This document shows positions 45,087 to 54,418 of a DNA stretch of 64,000 nucleotides, piece by piece (positions within the stretch are counted from its first letter, which is position 1; every line of letters starts with the position of its first letter). The stretch comes from Sphingomonas bisphenolicum (GTDB lineage: Bacteria; Pseudomonadota; Alphaproteobacteria; Sphingomonadales; Sphingomonadaceae). The notes below the pieces were generated by a model. It saw only the letters and a program-made list of their open reading frames with translations, was not told the origin of the DNA and searched no databases. A program made the position numbers and the translations under genes. The DNA lies in assembly GCF_024349785.1 (NCBI RefSeq), contig NZ_AP018817.1, positions 3,007,501-3,071,500 on the forward strand. The letters run 5' to 3'.

Positions 45087-46760
45087 ATGATGCTGACCGA
45101 TCCCTCGCAGAAATACCGCGCCTTCCCCCAGGTGGACCTGCCCAATCGCCAATGGCCTGCGCAGGTCATCACCGCGCCGCCGCGCTGGCTGTCGACCGAC
45201 ATGCGCGACGGCAACCAGTCGCTGATCGACCCGATGAATGCGGAAAAGAAGCGCCGCTTCTTCGACCTGCTGCTGAAGGTCGGCGTCAAGGAAATCGAGA
45301 TCGGCTTCCCCGCTGCGGGCGCGACCGAATTCGACTTCATTTCCGGGCTCGTCCGCGACGACGCAATCCCCGACGACGTGATCGTCCAGGTGCTGACGCA
45401 GGCGCGCGCCGATCTGATCGCCACCACCTTCGAATCGCTGCGCGGCGCGCCCAAGGCGATCGTCCATGTCTACAACGCCGTGTCGCCCGCCTGGCGCAAC
45501 ATCGTGTTCCAGATGAGCCGGCCGGAGATCAAGGAGATCGCCGTCAACGCCGCCAAGCTGCTGCGCGACAATGCGGCGGCCCAGCCGGACACCGACTGGC
45601 ATTTCGAATATTCGCCCGAAACCTTCTCCACGGCCGAACTGGATTTCAGCCTGGAGTGCTGCGAGGCGGTGATGGATATCCTCCAGCCCACGCCCGATCG
45701 TCCGCTGATCCTGAACCTGCCTGCGACGGTCGAATGCGCGACGCCCAACATCTATGCCGACCAGATCGAATGGATGTGCCGCAACATCTCCAGGCGCGAC
45801 AGCGTCGTCATCTCGCTGCATCCGCATAACGACCGCGGCACCGGCGTCGCGGCGGCGGAACTGGGCCTGATGGCCGGCGCGGATCGCGTCGAAGGCTGCC
45901 TGTTCGGCAATGGCGAACGCACTGGCAATTGCGATCTGGTGACCGTGGCGCTGAACATGTACACGCAGGGCATCAACCCGCTGCTGGACTTCAGCGACAT
46001 CGACGAGGTCATCCAGACCGTCGAATATTGCAACCAGTTGCCCGTCCACCCGCGCCATCCCTATGCCGGCGAACTGGTGTTCACCGCCTTTTCCGGCAGC
46101 CATCAGGACGCGATCAAGAAGGGCTTCGCCGCGCAGGAAGCGCGCAACGACCTGATCTGGGACGTGCCCTATCTGCCGATCGACCCCAAGGATCTGGGCC
46201 GCGATTATGAAGCGGTCATCCGCGTCAATTCGCAATCGGGCAAGGGCGGCGTCGCCTGGGTGCTGCAACAGGACAAGGGCTATAAGATGCCCAAGCGGAT
46301 GCAGGCCGAATTTTCCAAGGTCGTGCAGGCGATGGCCGACGAAAGCAGCCGCGAACTCAACGCCGCTGACATCTGGAGCGCGTTCCAGACCCATTACCGC
46401 CTGTCGGGCGAGCAGGCCTATAGCCTGATCGACTATCATGAAAGCGGCGTGGCGGGCGATCGCATCTTCACTGGTAAGATCACCCATGAAGGCGTGGAGC
46501 GCTCCATTTCCGGGCGCGGCAACGGCCTGCTCTCCTCGGTGCTGGCCGCGCTGCGCGACGAATTCGGCGTGCAGCTCGAGATCGCCGACTATAGCGAACA
46601 TGCGATCGGCGCAGGCAGCGACGTGAACGCCGCCGCCTATGTCGAATGCCGCACCCCCGACGGCCGCACCGTCTTTGGCGTCGGCACCGATGCGGATGTC
46701 GCGACGGCGTCGGTGCAGGCGGTGCTGTCGGCCGCCAACGGGATTGCGGTGCGGGGTTAA
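45087..46760 (+). CDS. leuA: 2-isopropylmalate synthase
   Basis: LeuA condenses acetyl-CoA with 2-oxoisovalerate, the first committed step of leucine synthesis. The 557-residue form is the LeuA type 2 kind with a TIM barrel (residues 30-330) and a C-terminal LeuA dimer/allosteric domain (about 425-557). Visible motifs: [14 protein letters not shown], the metal-binding HxH in [19 protein letters not shown] (about 245), and [23 protein letters not shown] 45087 or the adjacent ATG 45090 is preceded by AAAGAAG. It is preceded by a Leu-rich leader. Confidence 0.97.
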   Translation: MMLTDPSQKYRAFPQVDLPNRQWPAQVITAPPRWLSTDMRDGNQSLIDPMNAEKKRRFFDLLLKVGVKEIEIGFPAAGATEFDFISGLVRDDAIPDDVIVQVLTQARADLIATTFESLRGAPKAIVHVYNAVSPAWRNIVFQMSRPEIKEIAVNAAKLLRDNAAAQPDTDWHFEYSPETFSTAELDFSLECCEAVMDILQPTPDRPLILNLPATVECATPNIYADQIEWMCRNISRRDSVVISLHPHNDRGTGVAAAELGLMAGADRVEGCLFGNGERTGNCDLVTVALNMYTQGINPLLDFSDIDEVIQTVEYCNQLPVHPRHPYAGELVFTAFSGSHQDAIKKGFAAQEARNDLIWDVPYLPIDPKDLGRDYEAVIRVNSQSGKGGVAWVLQQDKGYKMPKRMQAEFSKVVQAMADESSRELNAADIWSAFQTHYRLSGEQAYSLIDYHESGVAGDRIFTGKITHEGVERSISGRGNGLLSSVLAALRDEFGVQLEIADYSEHAIGAGSDVNAAAYVECRTPDGRTVFGVGTDADVATASVQAVLSAANGIAVRG

Positions 46761-46780
46761 GCTCCTACCCGACACCTACC

Positions 46781-46860
46781 CCCGTTCGGTTCGAGCTTGT
46801 CGAGAACTGTTCTCGACGGACGCTTCTCGACTTCGCTCGAAGCTGCTCGAACCGAACGGG
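46781..46860. repeat. REP-like palindromic repeat after leuA
   Basis: The outer arms CCCGTTCGGTTCGAGC (46781-46796) and GCTCGAACCGAACGGG (46845-46860) are exact inverted copies. GTCGAGAA and TTCTCGAC inner arms also pair. The centre holds further TCGA-rich dyads. It sits between leuA (+) and a convergent peptidase gene (-). Confidence 0.85.
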
Positions 46861-46882
46861 ATAGAGAGGGTAAGCCCGTCCC

Positions 46883-48250
46883 CTACTTCGCCAGCCCGCG
46901 CACCACCGCGTCCCACTGCTCCAGCGATTCCCTAATCCCCGCCACCGGCACCCGTTCGTTCAGCCCGTGGGCGAAGCCATCCTCCGCCTTCATGAACAGG
47001 CTGGACACGCCATAGCTGGGCACCCCCAGCGCGCGAAAATAGAGGCTGTCGGTGGCGCCCGCCGACATGCCCGGCATCACCGCGACGCCCGGCGCCCGCG
47101 CCGTCACCGCATCGCGCACCACCTTCATCACGTCTGCGCGCAGGGGCGACGCGTCGCTGGCGAGCGGATCGCCCAGCGTCTTCACACGCGCGCTCGGATC
47201 GGCCACCACCTTCACCAGTTGCGCCTTCACATCCTCGATGGTGACGCCGGGGAAGATGCGGCAATTCACCTGCACCTTCGCGCTCTGCGGCAGGGCGTTG
47301 AGCGCATGGCCGGCGCTCGCCATCGTCGCGACGCAGGTGGTGCGGACCTGCCCGACAAATTCCGGCCGGGTCGACAGCAGTTCCGCCGCCGCCGCGTCGC
47401 CCGTATCGGTATAGCGCTTCATCGCCTGTCCCACTTCGCCGCCGATCCGGTCGGCGGACAGCGCCAGCGACGCCCTGGTCAGTGCGTTCCGCATCGGCGG
47501 GAACTGATAGGCCGCGATCGCGTCGATCGCCTTGGCCATGCGATAGATGGGATTGCCCGGCGTCGGGGCGCTCGAATGACCGCCCGCATCGGTGAAGGCG
47601 AATTCGAAATCCGCATAGCTCTTCTCGCCCGCCTGCAACTGGTACAGCACCGGCCTGCCCTCGTCGTTCAGCAGCCCGCCGCCGCCATCGCCGTTCAGCA
47701 GCAGTTCGATGTCCTTATATTGCCCCGCCAGCGCCTTGGTCGTCACCATGTCGGTTTCCTCATCCCCCGACAACAGCAGGATGACGGTCCGGCGCGGTTT
47801 CCAGCCTTCTTTCTTCAACTGCGCCATGGTCGCGACCATCATCGCGACGTCATATTTATTGTCCTCTGCGCCCCGTCCGAAGATGTAGCCATTCTCCTCC
47901 ACCGGCACGAAGGGATCGCGGGTCCAGTCCGCCCGGTCCGCCGCGACCACATCCATATGGCCGATCAGCGCCATGGGCTTCAGCGTCGGGTCGCTCCCCA
48001 GAATCGTCGCGGCGAGGGTCGCCGTCTCGCCCATCGGCGTGATGACGATATCGGCGTCGGCAAAGCCCGCGGCCTTCAGCACGCCCGCATAATAGGCCGC
48101 CAGTTTCGGCACCTGCCCTTCGCCCTGCACCGTTTTGATCGCGACCGATCGCATCAGGACATCCTTGGCCGCCCCGGCATCCGCCGCCGCCATCGCGCCC
48201 TGCGGCAGCGCCAGCAGCGCCAAAGCCGAACATGCGCCGCGCATCATCAT
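46883..48250 (-). CDS. M20-family zinc peptidase, exported
   Basis: A 455-residue exported metallopeptidase. The signal peptide MMMRGACSALALLALPQGAM ends at AAA. The M20 core has the first metal ligand in ALIGHMDVVAADRADWTRDP (His near 96), the bridging Asp in IFGRGAEDNKYDVAMMV, and the catalytic Glu pair in LLLSGDEETDMVTTKAL. The dimerisation domain is at about 215-330. The final His lies in GLNERVPVAG (replacing the usual HGxxE). M20 members cleave dipeptides or acyl-amino acids; the substrate is not evident. It is divergent from the symporter gene, 186 bases apart. Confidence 0.9.
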   Translation of the reverse strand: MMMRGACSALALLALPQGAMAAADAGAAKDVLMRSVAIKTVQGEGQVPKLAAYYAGVLKAAGFADADIVITPMGETATLAATILGSDPTLKPMALIGHMDVVAADRADWTRDPFVPVEENGYIFGRGAEDNKYDVAMMVATMAQLKKEGWKPRRTVILLLSGDEETDMVTTKALAGQYKDIELLLNGDGGGGLLNDEGRPVLYQLQAGEKSYADFEFAFTDAGGHSSAPTPGNPIYRMAKAIDAIAAYQFPPMRNALTRASLALSADRIGGEVGQAMKRYTDTGDAAAAELLSTRPEFVGQVRTTCVATMASAGHALNALPQSAKVQVNCRIFPGVTIEDVKAQLVKVVADPSARVKTLGDPLASDASPLRADVMKVVRDAVTARAPGVAVMPGMSAGATDSLYFRALGVPSYGVSSLFMKAEDGFAHGLNERVPVAGIRESLEQWDAVVRGLAK

Positions 48251-48436
48251 AGTGTGAACTCCCCGATGGATCGATATCGCCTGTCTGGCATAGCGGATCG
48301 ATCACGCCAATGCGTTGATCCCCCACAGCGGAAAGAGGGCCACCTTATCCCTGTTATACACACGTCAAGAATTGCTTGCGCGCAATCGACCGGCCACCAC
48401 CCGATATAGGCGGCCGGTCGCCCAGAGGAAACAGAC

Positions 48437-49738
48437 ATGGCCATTCCTTATCGCAGTTTCGGATTTCAGGTTCTGGCCGGCATGGTCGTTGGCCTCTTGC
48501 TGGGCCTCGTCGCCCGCCAGATCGGCGCGGGGCCGGATGGCGACCTCAACTGGCTGGCGACCGCGCTCAAGACGGTCGGCTCTATCTTCGTCTCGCTGCT
48601 GAAGGCGATCGTACCGCCTCTGGTCTTCGCCGCCATCGTCGCGTCGATCGCCAATCTGCGCGCGCTCGACAATGCCGCGCGGCTGGCGGGGCAGACCCTG
48701 CTCTGGTTCGCCATCACCGCGTTGATCGCAGTCGCGATCGGCATCGCCATCGGCGTCATCGTCCAGCCGGGCGCGGGCCTGCACGGCACGGCGTTGGCCA
48801 TGGGCAAGAGCGAGAACATGGGCGGCTGGCTCGATTTCCTCAAGGGCCTGGTCCCGGCCAACAGCCTGGCCCTGTCGGGCAGCACCAAGATCACCGACGG
48901 CAGCGCGTCCACCAGCATCAGCTTCAACATCCTGCAATTGCTGGTCATTTCGATCGCGGTCGGCCTCGCCACCTTGAAGGTCGGGGAAAAGGCCGACCCC
49001 TTCCTCGGCTTCGTCCGCTCGCTGCTCGCGGTGGTGCGCGCGCTGCTCGGCTGGGTCATCCGCCTGACACCGATCGGCTCGGCCGCGCTCATCGGCACCG
49101 CCATCGCCACCTATGGCTGGAGCGCGCTGGCGCAGCTTGGCACCTTCACCGCCGCCATTTACCTGGGCCTCGCGCTGGTGCTGCTGGTCGTCTATCCGCT
49201 GCTGCTGGTCGCCAATGGCCTGAAACCCGGCCCCTATTTCGCCAAGGCCTGGCCCGCGATCCAGTTGGGCTTCGTCTCGCGCTCCTCGGTCGGCACCCTG
49301 CCCGTCACCGAAGCCGTGACCGAACGGCTGGGCGTGGACAAGGGCTATGCCGCCTTCGCCATTCCGCTGGCCTCCACCACCAAGATGGACGGCTGCGCGT
49401 CGATCTATCCTGCGCTGGCGGCGATCTTCGTCGCGGGCTTCTACGGCATCCCGCTCCACTTCGTGGACTATGCGCTGATCGTCTTCGTATCGGTCATCGG
49501 ATCGGCCGCGACGGCCGGCCTGACCGGCGCGATCGTGATGCTGACGCTGACGCTCTCGACGCTGGGCCTGCCGCTGGAGGGCGTAGGGCTGTTGCTGGCG
49601 ATCGACCCGATTTTGGATATGGGCCGCACTGCGGTCAACGTGGCGGGACAGGTGCTGGTCGGCGTGATCGTCGCCAAGCGGGAGGGGATATTGGACGAGG
49701 CGGCTTATTATGGCGAGGGCGCGCTGGTAGAGGTTTAG
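48437..49738 (+). CDS. Dicarboxylate/amino acid:cation symporter (DAACS family)
   Basis: A 433-residue GltP/DctA-type secondary transporter with eight membrane helices and two re-entrant loops. Visible signatures: LLKAIVPPLVFAAIVASIAN (helix 2), SRSSVGTLPVTEAVTERLGV (HP1 serine-rich loop), ASTTKMDGCASIYPALAAIF (helix 7, NMDG equivalent KMDG) and DPILDMGRTAVNVAGQ (helix 8). It probably imports C4-dicarboxylates or glutamate/aspartate with H+ or Na+; the sequence does not settle which. ATG 48437 follows AGAGGAAA. Confidence 0.92.
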   Translation: MAIPYRSFGFQVLAGMVVGLLLGLVARQIGAGPDGDLNWLATALKTVGSIFVSLLKAIVPPLVFAAIVASIANLRALDNAARLAGQTLLWFAITALIAVAIGIAIGVIVQPGAGLHGTALAMGKSENMGGWLDFLKGLVPANSLALSGSTKITDGSASTSISFNILQLLVISIAVGLATLKVGEKADPFLGFVRSLLAVVRALLGWVIRLTPIGSAALIGTAIATYGWSALAQLGTFTAAIYLGLALVLLVVYPLLLVANGLKPGPYFAKAWPAIQLGFVSRSSVGTLPVTEAVTERLGVDKGYAAFAIPLASTTKMDGCASIYPALAAIFVAGFYGIPLHFVDYALIVFVSVIGSAATAGLTGAIVMLTLTLSTLGLPLEGVGLLLAIDPILDMGRTAVNVAGQVLVGVIVAKREGILDEAAYYGEGALVEV

Positions 49739-49760
49739 GGCATAGCCGCTGCCAATATAC

Positions 49761-49800
49761 GGAACCTGCCCACCATTCCATCCGGGCAGGTTCCGTCTCT
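49761..49800. terminator. Bidirectional-looking terminator between symporter and catalase genes
   Basis: The 11-bp stem GGAACCTGCCC (49761-49771) / GGGCAGGTTCC (49784-49794) is followed on the + strand by GTCTCTTT. It lies 22 bases after the symporter stop and ahead of the convergent catalase stop. Confidence 0.75.
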
Positions 49801-49810
49801 TTGGCGCTTT

Positions 49811-51337
49811 CTATTCCGCCGCCTCGGTCTCATGCACCGTTTCGGCTGACGCCATGCCCGGCGCGGCCGATGCTCCGCCAAGCTTGTCGCGAACACCCTT
49901 CTCGATCCGTTGTCCCGTTTCCGGGTCGATATTGCGCCAATAGGCAAAGGCGCGCATCAGCACCTTCTCGCTCACGCCGTCGCACAAATGGCCCACGACA
50001 TTGTCGACCAGCCGCGCACGCGCGGCATCGTCCATCACATCGCGCACCAGCGCGCCGGGCTGGCTGCAGTCATCATCGTCCGCACGCAAACTATATGCGG
50101 TTCGCACCATTTCGCCGTCCGCCTGCCAAAGCCCGGCCTCATGGGCGTCGGCCTGCGCCGCCGGACCACCATAGCTATTGGGCGCATAGACCGGATCGGT
50201 CGCTTTCGCGACGCGCATGGCGCCTGCCTGGGAATAGCTATGGACAGGCGCGACCGGCTGGTTGACCGGTATCTGCTTGTAGTTGACGCCGAGCCGGGCG
50301 CGATGGGCATCGGCATAGGAGAAGCCGCGCGCGAGCAGCATCTTGTCGGGTGAAAGGCCCACGCCGGGCACCATATTGTTGGGTTCGAACGCAAGTTGCT
50401 CGATCTCGGTATGAAAATCGGTCGGGTTGCGGGTCAGCATCAACTTGCCGACCTCGATCAACGGATAGTCCGCGTGCGGCCAGGTCTTGGTCAAATCGAA
50501 CGGATTGATCCGGTAGGTCTTGGCATCCTCATAGGGCATGATCTGCCATTTAAGCGTCCAGCTTGGATGATCGCCCTTGGCAATGGCATTGAAGAGGTCG
50601 CGGCGATGATAGTCGCCATCCTTGCCGGCCATCTTGTCGGCGTCATCCTGGGTGAAACATGCGTTGCCGTCGCCCAGATCGGTGTGGAAATGGAACTTGA
50701 CCCAGAATTTCTCGCCGTCGGCATTGATGAGCGAATAGGTATGGCTGGAATAGCCGTTCATCTCGCGCCACGTCTTGGGAATCCCCCGATCGCCCATCAG
50801 ATAGGTCACCTGATGAGCGCTTTCGGGCGACAATGTCCAGAAATCCCACTGCATGTCATGATCGCGCAAGCCATTGTCGGCCCTGCGCTTCTGCGAGCGT
50901 ATGAAGTGCTGAAACTTCATCGGATCGCGCACGAAGAAGATCGGCGTATTGTTGCCGACCATATCGAAATTGCCTTCCTCGGTATAGAATTTTACTGAGA
51001 AACCGCGCGGATCGCGCCATGTGTCGGGGCTGCCACGCTCGCCCGCAACGGTCGAAAAGCGCATGGCGACATCGGTTTTAGCCCCCGGCTGGAACAGCTT
51101 TGCCTTGGTATATTTCGCGACATCCCCGGTGACTTCGAAATGCCCGAATGCACCGCTGCCCTTTGCGTGCGGCTGTCTCTCGGGGATTTGCTCCCGGTTG
51201 AAGTTCGCCATCTGCTCCAGCAGATAGTGATCGTTGAGCAGGATCGGCCCGTCGCTGCCGACGCTGAGTGAATATTCGTCGCTCTGGACAGGGATGCCGG
51301 CGTCGTTAGTGGTGCGGGGGACAGACGGATCGGTCAT
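49811..51337 (-). CDS. katA: Catalase, small-subunit haem type (clade 3)
   Basis: A monofunctional haem catalase of 508 residues that disproportionates hydrogen peroxide. The distal His is in [18 protein letters not shown] (about residue 53), the distal Asn in [20 protein letters not shown] (about 127), and the proximal Tyr in [20 protein letters not shown] (about 338). [20 protein letters not shown] is the family signature. The start is ATG 51337 (MTDPSVPRT) behind GAGGAAA. The frame is open further upstream but without resemblance. The C-terminal tail is short, as in small-subunit catalases. Confidence 0.96.
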   Translation of the reverse strand: MTDPSVPRTTNDAGIPVQSDEYSLSVGSDGPILLNDHYLLEQMANFNREQIPERQPHAKGSGAFGHFEVTGDVAKYTKAKLFQPGAKTDVAMRFSTVAGERGSPDTWRDPRGFSVKFYTEEGNFDMVGNNTPIFFVRDPMKFQHFIRSQKRRADNGLRDHDMQWDFWTLSPESAHQVTYLMGDRGIPKTWREMNGYSSHTYSLINADGEKFWVKFHFHTDLGDGNACFTQDDADKMAGKDGDYHRRDLFNAIAKGDHPSWTLKWQIMPYEDAKTYRINPFDLTKTWPHADYPLIEVGKLMLTRNPTDFHTEIEQLAFEPNNMVPGVGLSPDKMLLARGFSYADAHRARLGVNYKQIPVNQPVAPVHSYSQAGAMRVAKATDPVYAPNSYGGPAAQADAHEAGLWQADGEMVRTAYSLRADDDDCSQPGALVRDVMDDAARARLVDNVVGHLCDGVSEKVLMRAFAYWRNIDPETGQRIEKGVRDKLGGASAAPGMASAETVHETEAAE

Positions 51338-51729
51338 CGGGTTTCCTCGGTTTTTTTTGAATCGGCTATCTAGCCCTACCCACGAGACTGTCGGCGGTTC
51401 CATCGACCATGCCGATGACAGTGTTTCATGCGCGCCCTTTCTGCCCGACCACCATCTCTGCCACTTCCCTCTCGACATAAACGAACACCACTTCGCAAAA
51501 ACCCTCCTATTGCGAAGTCCGCCCTGCGTAGCCGCACCCGCGCAAAAGCGAACCCTGCGACGGTGTGAACTTCGCAGCCTTCGCCAATCGTCGCCTACTC
51601 CCAAAGCCCCCAACCCCGCCCTGTCCTACACGCCCGCCATCGGCTATAGCCCTTGCCCAAAGCGGCGATATGTCCCACGGACGCCCGCACCATCCGCATT
51701 CCCCACACAGCCATAAAGTCACACGCACC
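51338..51729. other. 392-base divergent intergenic region, katA-trmFO
   Basis: This is the only gap over 300 bases. It must hold the katA (-) and trmFO (+) promoters. The clear structure is a 9-bp inverted repeat ACTTCGCAA / TTGCGAAGT (51490-51498, 51510-51518) with a third copy of ACTTCGCA at 51569-51576. No convincing -35/-10 pair, tRNA or small RNA is seen. Open frames here lack resemblance to any family I know. Confidence 0.6.
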
Positions 51730-53073
51730 ATGCCCCATCATCAGGTCCACATCATCGGCGGCGGCCTCGCCGGAACGGAAGCCGCCTGGCAGTTGGCGCA
51801 GGCCGGCATCCGCGTGCGCCTGTCGGAAATGCGCGGAAGCGGCGACATGACCCCGGCGCACCAGACCGAGGGGCTGGCCGAACTGGTCTGCTCCAACAGT
51901 TTCCGGTCCGACGATGCCGACAAAAATGCCGTGGGCCTGCTGCATCAGGAAATGCGCCGGCTGGACTCGCTCATCATGGCGAGCGCCGAACCGGCCAAGG
52001 TGCCCGCCGGCTCCGCGCTGGCGGTCGACCGCCATGTCTTTTCCGACGCCGTCACCCGCGCGCTCGCCGACCATCCCAATGTGGAGATCGTGCGCGAGCG
52101 GATCGACATGCTGCCCACAGAGGGCATGACCATCGTCGCCACCGGCCCGCTGACCGCGCCCGCGCTCGCCACCAGCATCGGCCAGGCGGCGGGCATGGAG
52201 CATCTCGCCTTTTTCGACGCGATCGCGCCGGTCGTCCATTTCGACAGCATCGACATGGACCAGTGCTGGATGGCCAATCGCTGGGACAAGATCGGCCCCG
52301 GCGGCGGCGAGGGGAAGGATTATATCAACTGCCCGATGGACAAGGACCAGTATCAGGCCTTCGTCCAGGGCCTGCTCGACGGCGAAAAGACCGAGTTCAA
52401 GGAGTGGGAGGCAAGCACCCCCTATTTCGAAGGCTGTATGCCGATCGAGGTCATGGCGTCGCGCGGCCCGGAAACGCTGCGCCACGGGCCGATGAAGCCG
52501 ATGGGCCTCGACAATCCACGCACCGGCCGCTGGCCCTATGCGGTGGTGCAGTTGCGGCAGGACAATGCCAGCGGCACTTTGTGGAACATGGTAGGTTTCC
52601 AGACCAAGCTGAAACATGGCGCGCAGGCCGAATTGTTCCGCACCATAGCCGGCCTCCAGAATGCCGAGTTCGCGCGGCTGGGCGGGTTGCACCGCAACAC
52701 CTTCATCCAGAGCCCCAAGCTGCTCGACCCGACTTTGCGGCTGAAGAGCGCGCCGCATATCCGCTTTGCAGGCCAAATGACGGGCTGCGAAGGCTATGTG
52801 GAGAGCGCCGCGATCGGCCTGATCGCCGGGCGCTTCACCGCGGCTGAACTGCTGGGCCGCGACCTGACCCCGCCGCCGGCCGACACGGCGCTGGGCGCGC
52901 TGCTCGGCCATGTGACCGGCAATGTGGTGAGCGCCGACTATCAGCCGATGAACGTCAATTTCGGCCTGTTCCCGACTTTGGACGACGTAAAGAAGAAGCA
53001 GCGCAAGGAAGCCTATACGTCCCGCGCCCGCGCGTCCTTCGGCTTGTGGATGGGGGAGATGGAACTCGCCTGA
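51730..53073 (+). CDS. trmFO: Methylenetetrahydrofolate-tRNA-(uracil-5-)-methyltransferase
   Basis: TrmFO uses FAD and methylene-THF to make m5U54 in the T-loop of tRNAs. The 447 residues start with the FAD-binding [20 protein letters not shown] (residues 5-24), followed by [20 protein letters not shown] and [14 protein letters not shown]. The C-terminal half has [20 protein letters not shown], the catalytic cysteine region, and [20 protein letters not shown]. The end [13 protein letters not shown] is typical. ATG 51730 was chosen because the FAD motif starts four residues on; the upstream open frame is unrelated. Confidence 0.96.
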   Translation: MPHHQVHIIGGGLAGTEAAWQLAQAGIRVRLSEMRGSGDMTPAHQTEGLAELVCSNSFRSDDADKNAVGLLHQEMRRLDSLIMASAEPAKVPAGSALAVDRHVFSDAVTRALADHPNVEIVRERIDMLPTEGMTIVATGPLTAPALATSIGQAAGMEHLAFFDAIAPVVHFDSIDMDQCWMANRWDKIGPGGGEGKDYINCPMDKDQYQAFVQGLLDGEKTEFKEWEASTPYFEGCMPIEVMASRGPETLRHGPMKPMGLDNPRTGRWPYAVVQLRQDNASGTLWNMVGFQTKLKHGAQAELFRTIAGLQNAEFARLGGLHRNTFIQSPKLLDPTLRLKSAPHIRFAGQMTGCEGYVESAAIGLIAGRFTAAELLGRDLTPPPADTALGALLGHVTGNVVSADYQPMNVNFGLFPTLDDVKKKQRKEAYTSRARASFGLWMGEMELA

Positions 53074-53093
53074 TTACCCCATTCCCGTTGAGA

Positions 53094-53558
53094 TCAACAT
53101 TTACACTTCGCCTTCACCGCCCGCTTGGGCGCGGTGGCGGCGAACTCCGCCGGGGTCAGCTTGCCGTCCTTGTCGGCATCCGCCGCGCCGAACCGGTCCG
53201 CCGTCGCCACCGCCCATTCCTCGAACGACAACAGATTGTCGCCATCCTTGTCCAGCGCCTTGAACGCCTTGGTGCGGCTGCCCATCATCTCGACACGGGT
53301 GATGACGCCGTCGCGGTTCCGGTCGTAGCGGGCGAAGCGCTTCTGCTCGCGGCTCTGCGGACTGGCCTCGCCGGGCATCGGTGGCGCGTCGCCGACGGCA
53401 TCGGGATCGCCCTCCGGCAGCGCCTCCATCTCCGGCGGTGGCGGCGGGGCGGAGGCAAGCTGGGGCACCGGCGCATTGTCCGCCCGCCCCTGCCACCAGA
53501 ACAGGCCGCCCGCGACCAGCAGCAGCGCCGCCATGCCACCCGCCAGCAATCGCCCCAT
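53094..53558 (-). CDS. EF-hand domain protein, membrane-anchored or secreted
   Basis: A 154-residue protein. An N-terminal hydrophobic segment (MGRLLAGGMAALLLVAGGLF) is followed by a Pro/Ala-rich linker and three EF-hand loops: DRNRDGVITRVE (about 77-88), DKDGDNLLSFEE (about 102-113) and DADKDGKLTPAE (about 127-138). It ends in KCKC. EF-hands of this type bind Ca2+, and the location is probably periplasmic. ATG 53558 is preceded by GAGGAGGG. It is convergent with trmFO. The squalene-synthase-like gene lies 44 bases upstream on the same strand, so they may form an operon. Confidence 0.85.
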   Translation of the reverse strand: MGRLLAGGMAALLLVAGGLFWWQGRADNAPVPQLASAPPPPPEMEALPEGDPDAVGDAPPMPGEASPQSREQKRFARYDRNRDGVITRVEMMGSRTKAFKALDKDGDNLLSFEEWAVATADRFGAADADKDGKLTPAEFAATAPKRAVKAKCKC

Positions 53559-53602
53559 GCCGCCCTCCTCAAGTCCGTAGGCGGCCAGCCTATCCCGACC
53601 GA

Positions 53603-54265
53603 CTAGCGTCCGACAAGCGCGATCCGCAGCAACCGTCCCGCCAGCGCCCGCGGCATGCCTCTGGGCGCGCCCCGCCTGGCCTGCACATCCTGCCGCGCCA
53701 GGGTGAAGGCGATCCGCAGCGGCTTCCATCCCCGCGGCCAGCGCGCGCCGTCAACCTGCGGCAGCAACTCGGACGCCAGAGCCAGCGCCGCTTCCGCCAG
53801 CGCCTTGTCCCCGACATGCCCGGCCAGATCCCACAGCGCCCAAACCTGCCCCGCCGCCGCCAGCCAGGGCGGCATCTCCGCCGCATCGGCCAGCGCCCGG
53901 AACAATCCCCCGCCCCGTCCCGTCGCATAGTCGCGCAGCCCCTGCACGTCGATGTCCGGCTCGACCACCAGCACTTCCCAGCCATCGATCAGCGCCACCA
54001 ATCCCGGCGAACCGATCGCTCCCGTCACCCGCATCGCATCGACGACGGGCTCGCCCTGCCCCTTGATGCCGGCCGAATCGGCGATGACGTCATTCCACCA
54101 GGCAAGGCGCATCTGGCCGATCATCGCCTCGCTGGTGGTGCGCGCGACCTTGGCCAGCCGCGCATCGAACGCCCAGAGCGCACGATGCCGCGCCGCCTGC
54201 CCACCGCCGGCATGGGCCGCCAGCACCGCGCCGAACGGCGGCACGGCGTCTTCGTCAAGGCTCAT
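53603..54265 (-). CDS. Squalene/phytoene-synthase-like protein without catalytic Asp motifs
   Basis: A 220-residue helical protein with the fold signature of squalene/phytoene synthases: RALWAFDARLAKVARTTSEA, then MIGQMRLAWWNDVIADSAGI (about residues 28-68). The two DxxxD metal motifs of the active enzymes are absent: the first would fall in FDARLAKVARTT, and the later region GGGLFRALADAAE has none. It therefore resembles the non-catalytic NDUFAF6-type relatives found in alphaproteobacteria. It is transcribed toward the EF-hand gene. A prenyl-transfer role is unlikely. Confidence 0.7.
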   Translation of the reverse strand: MSLDEDAVPPFGAVLAAHAGGGQAARHRALWAFDARLAKVARTTSEAMIGQMRLAWWNDVIADSAGIKGQGEPVVDAMRVTGAIGSPGLVALIDGWEVLVVEPDIDVQGLRDYATGRGGGLFRALADAAEMPPWLAAAGQVWALWDLAGHVGDKALAEAALALASELLPQVDGARWPRGWKPLRIAFTLARQDVQARRGAPRGMPRALAGRLLRIALVGR

Positions 54266-54418
54266 CGGGCGACTCCCGTCGTGACAAGGCCTGCGCAGGT
54301 TATCGGTCCTTTAACCATCTTCCTCATACACATTCTAACGAGTGCGCCTGCATAGGCGGACAGGTTGCCCAACCCATATGTGGGGTGTCTCGGGCGCGAC
54401 ATGGGTGATTGCAGGCAA

